Shown: positions 1-9,079 of the stretch, piece after piece
Numbering within the stretch: position 1 is the stretch's first letter
Layout: every line of letters begins with the position of its first letter
Assembly: GCA_035295125.1 (NCBI GenBank)
Contig: DATGJP010000120.1
Coordinates: forward strand, 124,001 to 188,000
DNA: 64,000 nt
Origin: JAICMB01 sp035295125
GTDB taxonomy: Bacteria > Acidobacteriota > Terriglobia > Bryobacterales > Bryobacteraceae
Direction of reading: 5' to 3'
Notes under the pieces: generated by a model
What the model saw: the letters and a program-made list of their open reading frames with translations, nothing else
Told to the model about the DNA's origin: nothing
The model's database searches: none
Made by a program: the position numbers and the translations under genes

Positions 1-463
1 TCGGCCCGCTGAAGAAATAGCTGAGAGCTCCCCCAATCGGCACTCCGAGCATGAACAGCGCCAATGCTTTGGAACGCTTTTCCGGAGGGACGAGATCGCC
101 AATCCAACTGGTGCCCGAAGGCGCAACTACAGCCTCGCCCACGCCAACTCCGATCCGCGAGAACATCAGCATGGCATAACTGCTGGCGACGCCGGCGAAG
201 GCTGTAAGGGCGCTCCAGATCAGTATTCCAACACCCAGCAATCCTTTGCGGCTGCGTTTGTCGGCAAAGCGACCGAACGGCACGCCAATAACGGCGTAGA
301 TCCAAATGAAAGCGCTGCCAAGAAGACCGATATCGCCGTCGCTGAGGTGAAACTCCTTCCGCATCGGCTCGGCGAGGGCGCCGGCCACGTGGCGGTCGTA
401 GAAGTTCAAAATATTGATCGCGAACAGGACGGCGAGGGCGGCGGTATGCTTCTTCGGGGGCAC
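1..463 (-). CDS. MFS transporter, N-terminal part (cut by window edge)
   Basis: This is the first ~154 residues of a major facilitator superfamily permease, running off the left edge. Translation from a GTG at 461-463 gives a basic start, a first membrane helix (AVLFAINILNFYDR) and the loop-2/3 signature GVPFGRFADKRSRK, followed by further helices and the LVPPEKRSKALALF segment typical of the Spinster-like branch of MFS carriers. An in-frame TAG lies just upstream, so GTG is the only sensible start. The gene diverges from the ABC permease at 545 with 81 bp between start codons. The substrate cannot be told from this part; Spinster-like members carry varied small organic molecules. The C-terminal half lies outside the window. 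Confidence 0.8.
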   Translation of the reverse strand, partial: MPPKKHTAALAVLFAINILNFYDRHVAGALAEPMRKEFHLSDGDIGLLGSAFIWIYAVIGVPFGRFADKRSRKGLLGVGILIWSALTAFAGVASSYAMLMFSRIGVGVGEAVVAPSGTSWIGDLVPPEKRSKALALFMLGVPIGGALSYFFSGP

Positions 464-544
464 AGGTGCATCATCCTATCACAAGCAGAAGCACATTACT
501 GGAACTCATCCGGCTTTTGTGCGTAGTCTCCAGCAGAGGAATAG

Positions 545-2974
545 ATGGACTTAATCCAGGATGTCCGCTATGCCGCCAGGATGCTGCGCAAGTCGCCGGC
601 GTTCGCGTTGACCGCGACGCTGACCATGGCGCTTGGAATCGGCGTCACGACGGCGATCTTCAGCACTTGTGATGCGATGCTTTGGAGTCCGGTTCCCCTG
701 CCGCACCTGGAGACCCTGGTCACGGTGCTGGGGCGGGTTCCGGACGATCCGGACCATTGGAACAGCGTTTCCCCCGCCGACCTCGCGGACATTCAACGCG
801 AAAACACGTCTCTTCAAAGCGTTGCGAGCTGGACCTCCGGTCTCGCCAATCTGGCTGGAGCAGGCGGCGAGCCTGAGCGCGTCGAGCAGTCGCTGGTGAG
901 CGTCAATTTCTTCGACGTCAGTGGAGTACAGCCGGCCCGAGGACATGCGTTTCAGCCCGGCGACGATCAACGTGGCCGCGACCGCGAGGTGATCCTGAGC
1001 GACCGGCTTTGGCGGCGCAGGTTCGGCGGCGATGCCGGCATCGTAGGGCAGTCGATCAAACTGGATGACGAAACGTACAGCGTCATCGGAATCATGCCGG
1101 CCACCTTCGATTTCCCGATCGCGACGGAGTTATGGACTCCTTTGGCCCTGAATCCCACGCAACTGACCGATCGCAATAATCAGGCGCTCGTGGCCATCGC
1201 CCGCTTGAAGCCCGGGCGCACAATCGCCCAGGCTGCGGCTGAAACAGACGCGACTGCGGCACGGCTTCAGAGTCTGTATACCGACTCGAACAAGAACCGG
1301 CGATTTCGTGTCGGACCAGCCCTGGAGTTTCTCGTCGACTACGAAACGCGTCACTACCTCGTGATGCTGTTGGGCTCGGTGGTTTTCGTGCTTCTAATTG
1401 CCTGTGCCAATGTCGCGAATCTGCAGTTTGCGCGAGCCACTGGGCGGATGCGGGAAATCGCTGTACGGACGGCTCTCGGGGCGGGCCGCGGACGGATTCT
1501 GATTCAGCTTGTCACCGAGAGTATCCTGCTGTCGCTGATGGGTGCGTCTCTCGGGCTGCTGGTCGCGCATTGGGGCATGAACATGATCCGCGGCGGTATG
1601 CCGGCTGAAATCGAACGCTACATTCTTGGTTTCAAGGACATCCACCTGGACGGCCGGGCCTTACTTTTTACGCTGATTGCCGCTCTACTCAGTGGCGTAC
1701 TGGCCGGACTGGCGCCGGCATGGCAGTGCGCCCGGCCAAATCTGAACGAAACATTGCGCGAGGGTGCACGCGGTTCTTCGGCGGGCCAGTCGCGGCAGAG
1801 GCTGCGTAATTTCCTCGTGGCGGGCGAAGTGGCTTTAGCGGTTGTACTCCTCGTTGGTGCGGGCCTGATGGTGCGCGGCTTTCGCACCCTGCTGAAAAAT
1901 GGGGCAGCGCTTCAACCATCTACCCTGCTCACGCTGCGGCTCGCAATTACCGATCACAAGTATCACGAAAAATACCAGGTGGCGGACTTCTATCGCACGG
2001 TCGTCGGTAGGATCGAACGCCTGCCGGGAGTGCGCTCAGCCGCGGCCGTGACTGCCATGCCTTACAGCAACCATGCCAGCGGCCGGATATTCACAATTGA
2101 AGGCCGGCAGTTAGAACGCGGCGACCGGCCCTCAGCCATGTATCAGGTCGCGAGCGCCGGGTATTTCGAGACCCTGCACGTCCCCCTTCTGCGTGGACGT
2201 GTGTTCGACGCCGGGGATGGAGCGCAGTCGCAGGCGGTCGCCGTCATCAGCGAACGCCTGGCACAGCGGTGGTGGCGTGACGAGAACCCAATCGGGCGCC
2301 GCATCAGGATCGGCGATGCCAGTTCGCGAAATCCGTGGGTTTCTGTTGTGGGTGTCGTTGGCGACGTCGTCCACAATACATACGACCGCAAGCCTCGCGC
2401 TACGCTCTATATTCCCGCGGAGCAGGCGCCGGAACGGTTTATGGACATTGGGGTTCGAACCGCGGCTGACCCCCTGCTACTGGCCTCTGCCGTTACCGCC
2501 GCGATCCGTTCGGTCGATCCTGAGCAGCCGATCACCGAGATGCGGACCTTGAGCAAATCGATCTATGACCAGTCGATCGGCCTGAACTACATGGCGGCGT
2601 TGATGGGGGTATTCGGAGCAATCGCGCTAATCCTGTCGGCAATCGGAGTGTATGGGGTCATGGCATACATGGTTTCCGAGCAGACGCAGGAGATTGGAGT
2701 GCGCATGGCTTTGGGCGCGCACCGGCTGTCCGTGCTGCAGATGGTGATGCGGAAGGGTTTGGTAGTAACCCTGACGGGCTTGCTTGTTGGTCTTCCGGCA
2801 GCCTACGGTTTTGCCCGCCTGATGGCTTCGTTGGTTTTCGGCGTGAGCGCTACTGATCCGGCGACGTTTGTGAGCATCCCCCTGGCGTTGCTGGCAGCAG
2901 CGGCCCTGGCGATTTATCTACCGGCGCGGCGTGCGATGAATATCGATCCGATTGTGGCGTTGCGGTATGAGTGA
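545..2974 (+). CDS. ABC transporter permease, ADOP type (MacB/FtsX duplicated)
   Basis: An 809-residue membrane protein with two MacB-type periplasmic domains and two FtsX-type permease blocks. It has an N-terminal helix followed by a periplasmic core (VIGIMPATFDFP), a first permease block with the ANVANLQFARATGRMREIAVR motif around residue 290, a second periplasmic core (around 500-650) and a second permease block with EIGVRMALGAH. This architecture without a fused or adjacent ATPase is that of the acidobacterial duplicated orphan permeases. AGAGGAA five bases upstream supports the ATG at 545. By family it would export or remodel something in the envelope using an ATPase encoded elsewhere; the substrate is unknown. 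A second member lies at 14232. Confidence 0.9.
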   Translation: MDLIQDVRYAARMLRKSPAFALTATLTMALGIGVTTAIFSTCDAMLWSPVPLPHLETLVTVLGRVPDDPDHWNSVSPADLADIQRENTSLQSVASWTSGLANLAGAGGEPERVEQSLVSVNFFDVSGVQPARGHAFQPGDDQRGRDREVILSDRLWRRRFGGDAGIVGQSIKLDDETYSVIGIMPATFDFPIATELWTPLALNPTQLTDRNNQALVAIARLKPGRTIAQAAAETDATAARLQSLYTDSNKNRRFRVGPALEFLVDYETRHYLVMLLGSVVFVLLIACANVANLQFARATGRMREIAVRTALGAGRGRILIQLVTESILLSLMGASLGLLVAHWGMNMIRGGMPAEIERYILGFKDIHLDGRALLFTLIAALLSGVLAGLAPAWQCARPNLNETLREGARGSSAGQSRQRLRNFLVAGEVALAVVLLVGAGLMVRGFRTLLKNGAALQPSTLLTLRLAITDHKYHEKYQVADFYRTVVGRIERLPGVRSAAAVTAMPYSNHASGRIFTIEGRQLERGDRPSAMYQVASAGYFETLHVPLLRGRVFDAGDGAQSQAVAVISERLAQRWWRDENPIGRRIRIGDASSRNPWVSVVGVVGDVVHNTYDRKPRATLYIPAEQAPERFMDIGVRTAADPLLLASAVTAAIRSVDPEQPITEMRTLSKSIYDQSIGLNYMAALMGVFGAIALILSAIGVYGVMAYMVSEQTQEIGVRMALGAHRLSVLQMVMRKGLVVTLTGLLVGLPAAYGFARLMASLVFGVSATDPATFVSIPLALLAAAALAIYLPARRAMNIDPIVALRYE

Positions 2975-3054
2975 CACTCTGATCTGCGTTTATCTGTCTA
3001 GCTGCGGCTCGTTTCGACGGGAACCTGTTCGGCCGCGGATAGACGCAAATCGGC

Positions 3055-4155
3055 TCACGCCGTGCGCGGGGCCGCGTAAGAGCTATTCAGGATGGCCGCT
3101 GCGATTCGTTTCAAAGGCACTACTTCATCGCTGGCCCCCAAGCGAATCGCCTCGCGCGGCATGCCAAAAACCACACAGGTTGCCTCGTTTTGGGCGATCG
3201 TGTGGGCCCCCGCTTGTTTCAAAGCCAGCATGCCTTGCGCTCCATCCGACCCCATACCGGTGAGGATCGCTGCCGTGAAGTGGTTTGCCGGCATTACTGA
3301 CGCCGAGCGGAACAGCACGTCAACCGAGGGACGCTGATAGCAGACCAGTGGGCCATCATCCAGAACAACCCGGTAGCCGGAGGGATCCCGCTTCAACTGC
3401 ATGTGGTGATTTCCAGGGGCAACCAACGCTAACCCGCGAGACAGCCGGTCACCACTCTCAGCTTCTTTGACCCGTAGCCGGCAGGTATTGTCCAGGCGGT
3501 CGGCAAAGGCGCGTGAGAACACTGCGGGAATGTGCTGCACCACGAGCACTGGCGGTGCGTCTTCCGGGAAAGACTCCAGAACCTCGCGAATCGCCTCAGT
3601 GCCGCCGGTAGACGCCCCGATGAGCACAACACTGTCGCTGTGCGCAGCCGGCCGCAGATCGATTGGACGCTGGGGAGGAGCTGCAATTACCGGCGGGGGA
3701 ATTGCTGACGCCGGGAGAGGCGCCACTCCAAGCCGAGCGCGCGCGGCCGCCCGTATTTTGTGAGGCAGATCATTTTTCAGGTCGCCAACCGAATAGGGGC
3801 CTCCTGGCTTGGCCAGAACTTCGACCGCGCCGTACTGCATCGCTTCGAGCGCGGCGCGGCTGGAGGACTGCGCCAGCGAACTGATTACCACCACCGGAAG
3901 TGGATGGAACTGCATCAGCTTTTTGAGGAAGGTGAGTCCGTCCATGCGTGGCATTTCAATATCAAGCGTGAGGACGTCCGGCTCGAGTTTCAGGATCTTG
4001 TCGCGCGCCACGAACGCATCCGGCGCGACGCCGACCACCTCAATGTCCCTCTCCGACGACAGGGTTTGCGAAAGCAGCTTCCGCACAATCGCAGAGTCGT
4101 CGACGACGAGTACCTTGATCTTGCGTCCTGTCACGCTGGCGAGAAGAGAGCTCAT
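3055..4155 (-). CDS. cheB: CheB, chemotaxis protein-glutamate methylesterase
   Basis: A 366-residue cytoplasmic receptor methylesterase/deamidase. It has an N-terminal receiver domain (residues 13-130; VVDDS, phospho-acceptor Asp65 in LDIEMPRMDG), a proline-rich linker (146-170) and the CheB esterase domain (175-360). The catalytic triad reads Ser182 (IGASTGG), His208 (QHIP) and Asp304 (GMGSDG); each is exactly 18 residues later than in E. coli CheB (164, 190, 286), so the enzyme looks intact. It is the last gene of the chemotaxis operon. Its ATG overlaps the cheR stop as ATGA, and AGGAG lies about 6 bases upstream, so translation is probably coupled. It resets receptor methylation against CheR when phosphorylated by CheA. 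Confidence 0.95.
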   Translation of the reverse strand: MSSLLASVTGRKIKVLVVDDSAIVRKLLSQTLSSERDIEVVGVAPDAFVARDKILKLEPDVLTLDIEMPRMDGLTFLKKLMQFHPLPVVVISSLAQSSSRAALEAMQYGAVEVLAKPGGPYSVGDLKNDLPHKIRAAARARLGVAPLPASAIPPPVIAAPPQRPIDLRPAAHSDSVVLIGASTGGTEAIREVLESFPEDAPPVLVVQHIPAVFSRAFADRLDNTCRLRVKEAESGDRLSRGLALVAPGNHHMQLKRDPSGYRVVLDDGPLVCYQRPSVDVLFRSASVMPANHFTAAILTGMGSDGAQGMLALKQAGAHTIAQNEATCVVFGMPREAIRLGASDEVVPLKRIAAAILNSSYAAPRTA

Positions 4156-5033
4156 GTGTGACTCCTATGGAGAACCGCGCCGTTGCGGTAGATTGCGGGA
4201 CGGCAATAGGTCAGGGGTTGGTCCAGACCGTTGAGGCTCTCGGAATGTCCCACAAACAGGTAGCCTCCGGGCTCCAGGCATCTTGCCAGCCGATTGATCA
4301 GCCCGGCTTGCGTTTTACGATCGAAATAGATCATCACATTGCGGCAGAAGATGACGTGGAAATGCGGCAACGTGGGAAGCGGCTCAATGAGATTGAGGCG
4401 CCGGAACTCGACGCTCCGCATGACCTCGGGCTTGATCTTGAACCACCCCTTCCACTGTCCCTCGCCGAGCAGCAGGAAACGTTTGCGGAAATCAGGCGGC
4501 AGAAGGTCAAAGCGCTCCAGGGGATAAACGGCCTGCCGCGCCTTGGCCAGCGCGCGCGTGGAAATGTCGGTGGCCAGGATTTCAAAACTTCCGGGAACGC
4601 GGCCCGCATCGAGCATGTGAAAGGCGATCGAGTAGGGCTCTTCTCCGCTGGAACAGGCTGAGCTCCAGATCCGCATGGCCGATACCCCACGGAATTCCTC
4701 CGCCAATACTTTGCGCAGGAAGTCGAAGTGCGCCGGCTCCCGCAGAAAGCTGGTGTGATTCGTTGTCAACGCGTCAATCATCTCCGCCAGCGCCGCTCCG
4801 GTAACATCCCCGATCACGTGATCGTGATAGTCGCTGAAGGTGGAGAATCCGCCCTTGCGGATCAGTTTGCCGAGACGTGCCGATACCAGCTCTTCTTTGC
4901 CCTGCTTGAGGTCGAGGCCGAACTTTTGCGCGGCAAGTTTGCGGATCTGTTCGAATTCGGATGGCCGCAGATCACGAATCCGAGGAATCCCATTCGCGTC
5001 CGGCAGGCGCGGCGCCGATGCCTGTTTAAACAT
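4152..5033 (-). CDS. cheR: CheR, chemotaxis protein methyltransferase
   Basis: About 293 residues. It carries the all-alpha CheR N-domain (LRPSEFEQIRKLAAQKFGLD) and the SAM-dependent methyltransferase domain with the hallmark SSACSSGEEPYSIA loop, then the IFCRNVMIYFD motif. It methylates glutamates on chemoreceptors. I place the start at the ATG at 5033: it overlaps the end of cheA by 8 nt (5026-5033), and the length then matches the family. A longer in-frame form starting at 5138 would overlap cheA by over 100 nt with no recognisable added domain. The stop overlaps the cheB start by 4 nt. Position and overlaps indicate a co-translated cheA-cheR-cheB block. Confidence 0.93.
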   Translation of the reverse strand: MFKQASAPRLPDANGIPRIRDLRPSEFEQIRKLAAQKFGLDLKQGKEELVSARLGKLIRKGGFSTFSDYHDHVIGDVTGAALAEMIDALTTNHTSFLREPAHFDFLRKVLAEEFRGVSAMRIWSSACSSGEEPYSIAFHMLDAGRVPGSFEILATDISTRALAKARQAVYPLERFDLLPPDFRKRFLLLGEGQWKGWFKIKPEVMRSVEFRRLNLIEPLPTLPHFHVIFCRNVMIYFDRKTQAGLINRLARCLEPGGYLFVGHSESLNGLDQPLTYCRPAIYRNGAVLHRSHT

Positions 5034-6777
5034 GTGCCTCGATCCCGAATATCCGCTCCGGATCGAGGATGAGTCCGATACGGCCATCGCCAAGGATGGC
5101 AGCGCCGGCCACTCCTTGCACATGCTGGAATTTCTCACCCAGGCTCTTAATTACAACCTCCTGCTTACCGATCAATTCGTCGACCATGAGGCAGAACCTT
5201 CGGCCGCCGCTTTCGGAAACGATGAGAAGGCTCTCGCAGGGGTCCTCCGAGCGCGGCTGGACATGAAACTTGCGATGCAGCCGAATAATGGGCAAAAGCG
5301 AGCCGCGAATTAACGCCATCTCCGCGCGTCCCTGCACCGTGGAAATCATATCCGGTGTCGGCCGCAGCATTTCACGCACCGTGTATATCGGAATGACGTA
5401 ACGCTCCACGCCCACCCCGGCGAGAAGAGCGTCGATGATCGCGAGTGTTAACGGAACACGAACGAAAAATGTCGTGCCTTTGCCGGGAACAGAATGGATG
5501 TCCACTCTTCCGCGCAGCTTCTGCACGTTCTTTCGTACGACATCCATGCCTACGCCACGCCCGGAGACCGCCGTCACCTGCTCGGCAGTGGAGAATCCCG
5601 GCTGGAAAATAAGGTCATAGACTTCCGCATCCAGGAGTTGCGCGCCGGGCGCGACAAGACCTCGGCCGATTCCCTTGGCGAGGATTTTTTCGCGGTCCAA
5701 ACCCCGGCCGTCATCACCCACTTCCACGACAATGTGGCCCGCCTCGTGTCCAGCCTTGAGCGAAATGGACGCAGTAGGGTTTTTGCCGGCCGCGGCACGT
5801 TCAGCGGAATTCTCGATGCCATGGTCGAGCGCATTGCGCAGCATGTGCATGAGAGGATCGGCCAGTTGTTCGACGATGTTGCGGTCGAGTTCCGTATTCT
5901 CTCCAGAGAGCGCGATTTCCACGGGCTTGCCCGTCTTCTTGGACAAGTCGCGCACCAGGCGCGACATCTTCTGAAACAGTTGCGCTACTGGCACCATGCG
6001 CATGGACATAGCGGTGCGCTGGACGTCGTCGGTGATGCGCGCCAACTGCATAATGTTCCGCGACAGTCGCGGCTTGTTCTGCATGCCCAGCTCGGGATCG
6101 TGCCGCACCAGGCTCTGTGTTATGACCAACTCACCGACCATGTCCACCAGGTGATCGAGCTTAGTAGTGTTGATCCGAACAATCGATGTATCCTTCCGCG
6201 TCTCTTCAGCCGGGCGGGCGCCTGAGTCGGCAGCGGGCTCCGGAGCCGGCGACATCGCTGGAGGCGGCGCCGCCTCCTGAACCGCACTCGAAAGCTCCTG
6301 CAGGCCCGCAGTCGATTCAGCAGCCGGCGCTGTGACCAAGGCCCGAATGCCTGCGATGAGACTCTGCGGGTTGGGACCCGAAGGCGGCGCGCCGGTATCG
6401 AGAGACCGCTGCAGAGCCGTAATCCACGACACCAGGAAATCCTTGCTCTCGAGGATGCGGTCAATCACCGCCGACGTGACCGCGAGATTCGCGTTGCGTG
6501 CGAGATCGAGCACAGTCTCGATCTCGTGCGCCAGCTCCTCCAGCGGCTTGAGTTCCAGGAAACCGGCTAATCCCTTGATGGTATGGAAGCCACGGAATAT
6601 GGCATGGACGGAATCGGTGTTGCGCGGATCCTGCTCAAGTGTGAGCGTCTGCGATTCGACCGTGTTTAGATACTCGCGGGACTCCGCGATGAACTCGGCC
6701 AGCAATTCGGGATCGGCGGCCAGGCCGGTGAGACGTGCCGGTTCGTTCTGTACAAGATTCTCCAACTCGATTCCCAT
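5026..6777 (-). CDS. cheA: CheA, chemotaxis histidine kinase
   Basis: A 583-residue kinase. The Hpt domain comes first (phosphorylated His65 in GFHTIKG), then a low-complexity Pro/Ala linker (about 165-210) where a P2 domain would normally sit, a dimerisation domain (TTKLDHLVDMVGELVITQS), a HATPase_c domain (LMHMLRNALDHGIE, DDGRG, GRGVGMDVV) and a C-terminal CheW-like domain that binds the coupling protein. The apparent lack of a clear P2 CheY/CheB-docking domain makes it shorter than the ~650-residue enterobacterial form. It passes phosphate to CheY and CheB. It lies between cheX (18 nt upstream) and cheR (8-nt overlap). No receptor gene lies in the window. Confidence 0.95.
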   Translation of the reverse strand: MGIELENLVQNEPARLTGLAADPELLAEFIAESREYLNTVESQTLTLEQDPRNTDSVHAIFRGFHTIKGLAGFLELKPLEELAHEIETVLDLARNANLAVTSAVIDRILESKDFLVSWITALQRSLDTGAPPSGPNPQSLIAGIRALVTAPAAESTAGLQELSSAVQEAAPPPAMSPAPEPAADSGARPAEETRKDTSIVRINTTKLDHLVDMVGELVITQSLVRHDPELGMQNKPRLSRNIMQLARITDDVQRTAMSMRMVPVAQLFQKMSRLVRDLSKKTGKPVEIALSGENTELDRNIVEQLADPLMHMLRNALDHGIENSAERAAAGKNPTASISLKAGHEAGHIVVEVGDDGRGLDREKILAKGIGRGLVAPGAQLLDAEVYDLIFQPGFSTAEQVTAVSGRGVGMDVVRKNVQKLRGRVDIHSVPGKGTTFFVRVPLTLAIIDALLAGVGVERYVIPIYTVREMLRPTPDMISTVQGRAEMALIRGSLLPIIRLHRKFHVQPRSEDPCESLLIVSESGGRRFCLMVDELIGKQEVVIKSLGEKFQHVQGVAGAAILGDGRIGLILDPERIFGIEAHV

Positions 6778-6795
6778 GGTGTTTTCCCGCCCACG

Positions 6796-7335
6796 CTAAA
6801 ACGCGACTTCATGCTCGATCGGAAAGCCCGGCGACATGCGAACGGAACGTCCAGTGTTGGGAGCCAGCGACAACTGTACTTCCATGGTGTGTTCGTTGCA
6901 CCCGAAGGGAACAATCACCCAGTCCCGGTTGCCGACACTGCGGGTCTCGAAATTCCGGCCGAAGATTACTGTCGGGGTGCTTAATCCCATGGGGCCGAGC
7001 GTATCCTCGAGCATGGTCTTGATGTTGCCGACAATCATGTTTGCCACCTCGGCAACGGCGTCGAGCACTTCTTCATCGATCACGGCGTACTCCGCCATCA
7101 ATAATTGCCCCGCCAGGAAACAGGCCAGCTCGGGCTCGCAGGAAAGACTCCCCGATCCGACCCAGTCACCGGCCAGGCCCAGCACCGCGACAACCCCGGA
7201 CTGGGCGGCTCCTGCAGTTTTTGAGAGGCGTAACTCGCCCGGCGTGACCTCGGTGCCGAGCATAGTCGTGAACACCTCAGTCGTCGCATTACAGATGGCA
7301 CTCGCCATTTCGTCGTGCGTAATCGTGGATTTCAT
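6796..7335 (-). CDS. cheX: CheX-like CheY-phosphate phosphatase
   Basis: A 179-residue cytoplasmic protein of the CheC/CheX/FliY phosphatase fold. The diagnostic motif is single: EVLDAVAEVANMIVGN, with Glu96 and Asn99 in the ExxN arrangement that places the attacking water for CheY-P hydrolysis. A single motif, rather than the two of CheC, favours CheX. The later PTVIFGRNFE segment is also typical of CheX. It sits between cheY and cheA, as expected for a signal-termination enzyme in an operon that has no cheZ or cheD. The family is clear; whether it acts on the neighbouring CheY is inferred from position. Confidence 0.85.
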   Translation of the reverse strand: MKSTITHDEMASAICNATTEVFTTMLGTEVTPGELRLSKTAGAAQSGVVAVLGLAGDWVGSGSLSCEPELACFLAGQLLMAEYAVIDEEVLDAVAEVANMIVGNIKTMLEDTLGPMGLSTPTVIFGRNFETRSVGNRDWVIVPFGCNEHTMEVQLSLAPNTGRSVRMSPGFPIEHEVAF

Positions 7336-7347
7336 GATTTCCTTTAC

Positions 7348-7713
7348 TTAAAAGAGGCCCGTGAGCTTATCCTTGATTTGGTCCGGCGTGAATGGCTTGC
7401 GCACGTACCCGGCCGCTCCCAGTTGCACGGCTTCAAGCACCTTGTTCTGACTGCCTTCGGTGCTGACCATGATCACGGGCACGGCCTTCAGGCCCTCGTC
7501 GTTTTTGAGATTGCGAAGAAACTCCAGGCCGTCCATGTTCGGCATGTTGATGTCGGTTAGGATTAAGTCCACTTTTTGAGTTTTTAGCGCCTGGAGTGCT
7601 TCCACGCCATCCCCTGCCTCTCGCACCACTCCGACCGGCACTTCGGCCTGCCTCAGCACCCGTTGGAGGATCTTGCGAATGGCTGCGGAATCGTCAACGA
7701 TGAGCACATCCAT
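7348..7713 (-). CDS. cheY: CheY-like single-domain response regulator
   Basis: A 121-residue receiver-only protein. Acidic pocket Asp7/Asp8, phospho-acceptor Asp54 in LTDINMPNMDG, the conserved Ser/Thr (VMVSTEG) and the Lys-Pro (VRKPF) are all present, so it should be phosphorylated by CheA. The start chosen is the ATG at 7713, placed one base after the cheW stop and preceded by GGAGGAGA; an upstream in-frame start at 7758 would add 15 non-family residues inside cheW. Its output could be a motor or, given no flagellar genes nearby, type IV pilus motility or another process. Confidence 0.93.
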   Translation of the reverse strand: MDVLIVDDSAAIRKILQRVLRQAEVPVGVVREAGDGVEALQALKTQKVDLILTDINMPNMDGLEFLRNLKNDEGLKAVPVIMVSTEGSQNKVLEAVQLGAAGYVRKPFTPDQIKDKLTGLF

Positions 7714-7714
7714 G

Positions 7715-8251
7715 TCAATCTCCTCCGGAGTTCGACACGATGGTGTCAAGCGCGGCAATCTCGCGCTCGCTTACAACACGATCGATGTCCAGCAGGATTT
7801 TGACTTTGCCCTTGAGCTTCGCCATACCTAGCAGAAAGGGCGTCGACACCTTGACGCCAAAATCAGGGGTGTCTTCGATATCGGAGCCGGCCAGCATCAA
7901 AACCTCGGATACCGCGTCCACTACGAGGCCTACCAGGATGGAACCCGTATCCGCTTCCACTTGCACGACAACGATGCAGGTTCGCTGCGAATACTCTATG
8001 GCGGGCATACCGAACTTGAGGCGCAGGTCAATGACGGGAATTACTTTGCCACGCAGGTTGAGCACCCCTTTCAGATACTCCGGGGTTTGGGGCACCGCCG
8101 TGACCGGTTGAATGCCCATGATTTCGCGTACTTTGACGACGCGAACTCCGAACTCCTCTTCTCCGAGTTTGAATGTCAGGTACTTCCCGGCTCGCGGGTC
8201 TGCCGCAGGCGTCATGGCGCCGCGCGATTCAACAGCTAGGGCTGATTGCAT
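7715..8251 (-). CDS. cheW: CheW, receptor-kinase coupling protein
   Basis: A 178-residue adaptor and the first gene of the chemotaxis operon. The CheW SH3-like fold is recognisable from KYLTFKLGEEEFGVRVVKVREIMG (about residues 23-46), YLKGVLNLRGKVIPVIDLR (around 60-80) and the later VGLVVDAVSEVLML. It links receptors to CheA in the signalling array. The ATG at 8251 is used; a second in-frame ATG 12 codons later would remove only a poorly conserved leader. No receptor (MCP) gene is adjacent, so the array's receptors must be encoded elsewhere. Confidence 0.92.
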   Translation of the reverse strand: MQSALAVESRGAMTPAADPRAGKYLTFKLGEEEFGVRVVKVREIMGIQPVTAVPQTPEYLKGVLNLRGKVIPVIDLRLKFGMPAIEYSQRTCIVVVQVEADTGSILVGLVVDAVSEVLMLAGSDIEDTPDFGVKVSTPFLLGMAKLKGKVKILLDIDRVVSEREIAALDTIVSNSGGD

Positions 8252-8350
8252 CGTCTTGTGTTCCGTCCTACAAGAATGCGTATCGGCGCGGGGTGGAAAA
8301 GTGTGAACGGCGCGTGAGCCGTGCGATGCAGGAGTTGACGGGCGCTATCG

Positions 8351-9079
8351 TTAGTCGGTCAGAGCTGCGACTATGATCGGGGTCGTGGTGGGGCCCGGCG
8401 ATCCGGCTTCCGGCTCAACCGTCACCGCGATTGCCGACGTCGACCGACGGTCCAGAGGACCCGGTAGCAGGTGCAATGCATTGTTCTGCGCGTCGGACTG
8501 GAACAGGCCCGCGGGTTTCGGAGCCCCCGTTTTCGGAATGATCCACATTTCATAAATCTTTCCGGCCGCGGCAGGAGGAAGATTCGAAGCAATGAACAGC
8601 ACCCCGCGCTGCTGGCTGACGAACACCCGGCCGCGGGGACCTTTCCCGAAAGTCACCTGTTCGGTGTCTGGCTGGTTGAGTACATCCAGCGCCTGCCGGT
8701 AGCGGCCGAGTTCGAGATTTCGCCCCTCGATGTCCTGCCGGGCAATCACGAGTTGCTGGTGCGTGTTGATCGCATCCCGCGAAACCAGGATTGCGACCAG
8801 CAGGCATGCCGCCGCCGCAATCGTCGGCCAGGACCATGACCAGATGGCACGCGGCGTTGGCTGAACGGATGCGAGAACACGCTGCCGAAGTTGTTTCCGC
8901 GGCTGCACCGGTTCCGGGAGCGTCGCCAGAAACGAGGTGATTCCGATGGCGGATCTCAACCCCTCGTTGCACTCCTCGCACCCTCGTGACAGGTGCCCCT
9001 CGATCTCGGCTTTTTCGTCCTGCTCCAGCACACCCAGGACGTAGAGTTCGTAAAGATCTCTAAGTTCCTCGTGTGTCAT
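8351..9079 (-). CDS. Anti-sigma factor, RskA type with zinc-finger N-domain
   Basis: A 242-residue single-pass membrane regulator. The N-terminal anti-sigma domain has the zinc-binding HxxxxCxxC arrangement (His29, Cys34, Cys37); a membrane helix follows (about residues 84-102; TIAAAACLLVAILVS), and then an RskA-like extracytoplasmic domain with the FIASNLPPAAAGKIYEMWII motif. The start ATG overlaps the stop of the ECF sigma gene (ATGA, 9076-9079), the standard arrangement for a sigma factor and its cognate inhibitor. It should hold the sigma factor at the membrane until an envelope signal triggers release, usually by proteolysis. The signal is unknown. Confidence 0.9.
   Translation of the reverse strand: MTHEELRDLYELYVLGVLEQDEKAEIEGHLSRGCEECNEGLRSAIGITSFLATLPEPVQPRKQLRQRVLASVQPTPRAIWSWSWPTIAAAACLLVAILVSRDAINTHQQLVIARQDIEGRNLELGRYRQALDVLNQPDTEQVTFGKGPRGRVFVSQQRGVLFIASNLPPAAAGKIYEMWIIPKTGAPKPAGLFQSDAQNNALHLLPGPLDRRSTSAIAVTVEPEAGSPGPTTTPIIVAALTD

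Noticed and set aside
5034..5138. 35-codon N-terminal extension of CheR
   Set aside because: It lies wholly inside cheA, adds no recognisable domain, and the ATG at 5033 has the typical short overlap and family length.
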